6,003 bases of DNA. Source: an uncultured Methylocystaceae bacterium. GTDB taxonomy: Bacteria; Pseudomonadota; Alphaproteobacteria; Rhizobiales; Beijerinckiaceae. The stretch lies in assembly GCA_945956975.1 (NCBI GenBank), contig CAMFKC010000173.1, positions 1 through 6,003 of the forward strand. Reading direction: 5' to 3'. A program made the translations under genes and the position numbers. This document shows, piece after piece, positions 4,887 through 6,003 of the stretch (position 1 is the first letter of the stretch; each line of letters begins with the position of its first letter). The notes below the pieces were generated by a model. That model was not told the origin of the DNA, did not search any database, and worked only from the letters and a program-made list of their open reading frames with translations.

Positions 4887-6003
4887 TCGTCGTCGGTCTT
4901 TTGCGGCTTGGCCGCCTTCGCCTTGCCCTTGGCAGGCTTTTCCTTCGCCGCTGGCTTATGGGCGATCCGCGTCTTGGCGGGCTTTGCCTTCGGCTTCTCG
5001 TCATCATCCGGGTCGCGCGCTTTGGCGACCTTCGGCTTGGCAGGCTTGTGCGCCTTCGCCTTCGCGCCCCGCTTGGCGCGCATCGATTGCGCGTCCGGCG
5101 CGGGCTTCACGGGCGAATCGCTTTCGGCCTCGGTATCGGCGGAATAGGCTTGCGTCACGGGCGTGGCCGTATCGCCTTCGGCATGAGCGATCGGCCCCGT
5201 CCAACCCGCGACCGGGCCGACAAATACCGGCACCGGCGCGAAGGCGGGACGCGGCAGGGTCGCGATCTGGCTCGGCCGCAGCGCGGTCGCCGCAGGCGAG
5301 GCGCCGGGGCCGCCGACATAGGGCGAGTTGCCTTCAGGCCCTTGCGCCGTCTGCAGGAAGCTGCGCGCGATCGGGACCGACATATCCTCGACCTGCGCCT
5401 CGAACTCAGCGGAGGCCTTGCCGCGATTGCGACAGGCGAAATTGTGCATGTCCGGCGGCTCGCCCCCAGTTGAGGCAAGCGAGGTGACGGCGCCTTGGCC
5501 GCCCGCGCTCACGAAGGCTTTGTCGAGCAGGCTCGCCGCCAGCATGGTGCGCGATTTGGCGCTCGGCGCGCCCAATACGACCGCGATCAGCCGCTTGCCG
5601 TTCTGGGACGCGCTGGCGACGAGATTGAAGCCGGCCGCGCAGGTGAAGCCGGTCTTCATCCCGTCCGCGCCGGGATAGCGTCCGAGCATGCCGTTGTGCG
5701 TGGGGATGATCCGCCCCCCGAGCTTGAGCGCGCCGATGTCGAACAGGCCCGCCTGCTCGGGAAAGTAGACGTAGAGCGCGCGGCCGAGGACGGCCATGTC
5801 GCGCGCGGAAGAGATCTGGCGCGAATCAGGCAATCCGTTCGGATTGACGAAATGGGATTCGTGCATGCCGAGAGCAGCAGCCGACGCGTTCATTTCATTG
5901 GCGAAAGCCTCGACGGAGCCGGAGACGCCCTCCGCTATGGTGATGGCGTTGTCGTTGGCCGATTTCACCATCAGCATCTTCAGGGCGTTGTCGAGCGTTA
6001 CCA
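4883..6003 (-). CDS. D-alanyl-D-alanine carboxypeptidase, peptidase family S11 (N-terminus outside window)
   Basis: The frame is open to the right edge. The visible 372 residues begin VTLDNALKMLMVKSANDNA, so the methionine at 5977 is internal and not the start. The second active-site motif SxN is SAN (S at 5960-5962) and the third is KTG (5648-5656, in DGMKTGFT); the SxxK nucleophile motif must lie beyond 6003. The enzyme removes the terminal D-Ala of peptidoglycan pentapeptides in the periplasm and is a penicillin-binding protein. After the catalytic domain comes a P/A-rich linker and a final 66-residue stretch (4886-5083) of K, A and P repeats ending in TDDE. No C-terminal amphipathic anchor like that of E. 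coli PBP5 is seen; the basic tail might hold the protein to anionic wall or membrane surfaces. It overlaps the metallochaperone gene by four bases. Signal peptide and promoter cannot be judged. Confidence 0.93.
   Translation of the reverse strand, partial: VTLDNALKMLMVKSANDNAITIAEGVSGSVEAFANEMNASAAALGMHESHFVNPNGLPDSRQISSARDMAVLGRALYVYFPEQAGLFDIGALKLGGRIIPTHNGMLGRYPGADGMKTGFTCAAGFNLVASASQNGKRLIAVVLGAPSAKSRTMLAASLLDKAFVSAGGQGAVTSLASTGGEPPDMHNFACRNRGKASAEFEAQVEDMSVPIARSFLQTAQGPEGNSPYVGGPGASPAATALRPSQIATLPRPAFAPVPVFVGPVAGWTGPIAHAEGDTATPVTQAYSADTEAESDSPVKPAPDAQSMRAKRGAKAKAHKPAKPKVAKARDPDDDEKPKAKPAKTRIAHKPAAKEKPAKGKAKAAKPQKTDDE

Noticed and set aside
4126..5007. Minus-strand open frame of 293 codons overlapping the COG0523 gene in another frame
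   Set aside because: The translation is Arg/Pro/Ser-rich with no motifs, whereas the 3729-4886 frame holds Walker A, CxCC and TKTD. It is a shadow.
4883..5977. Carboxypeptidase starting at the methionine at 5977
   Set aside because: The frame stays open to 6003 with family-like sequence (TLDNALK), and the essential SxxK motif must lie further upstream.

Overview
The window reads as ordinary, GC-rich chromosomal DNA of an alphaproteobacterium, most likely of the order Hyphomicrobiales (Rhizobiales). This rests on the block S4 RNA-binding protein / seven-iron ferredoxin FdxA / CarD, on a CarD with a lysine-alanine-rich N-terminal extension, and on a D-Ala-D-Ala carboxypeptidase with a K/A/P-rich tail next to a COG0523 GTPase. 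I cannot name the genus. No phage, insertion sequence, tRNA, rRNA or CRISPR signature was seen.

All six genes lie on the minus strand and are transcribed from right to left. In transcription order they are: (1) a D-alanyl-D-alanine carboxypeptidase, family S11, whose N-terminus is beyond the right edge (4883-6003); (2) a CobW/COG0523 metallochaperone GTPase with a histidine-rich metal-binding stretch (3729-4886), overlapping the carboxypeptidase by ATGA; (3) after a 142-base gap, a CelD/BioF2-like GNAT acyltransferase (2321-3586); (4) a short S4-domain RNA-binding protein of the Hsp15 type (1988-2278); (5) ferredoxin FdxA (1564-1902); (6) after a 369-base non-coding gap, CarD (1-1194), whose C-terminus is beyond the left edge.

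The first two genes look like one translationally coupled unit linking cell-wall trimming with metal (probably zinc) handling. The acyltransferase and S4 genes are 42 bases apart and probably co-transcribed; fdxA follows 85 bases later. carD appears to have its own promoter.

The two most interesting things are in and before carD. The carD gap holds a perfect 14-base inverted repeat whose upstream arm fills most of the spacer of a good sigma70-type promoter (TTGATT, 17 bases, TATACA), which looks like an operator for an unidentified regulator. CarD itself carries about 300 residues before its RNA-polymerase-binding domain, including nine lysines spaced exactly five residues apart, like a bacterial histone-H1-type DNA-binding tail. 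I did not find a clearly undescribed multi-gene system; the genes are recognisable housekeeping families.
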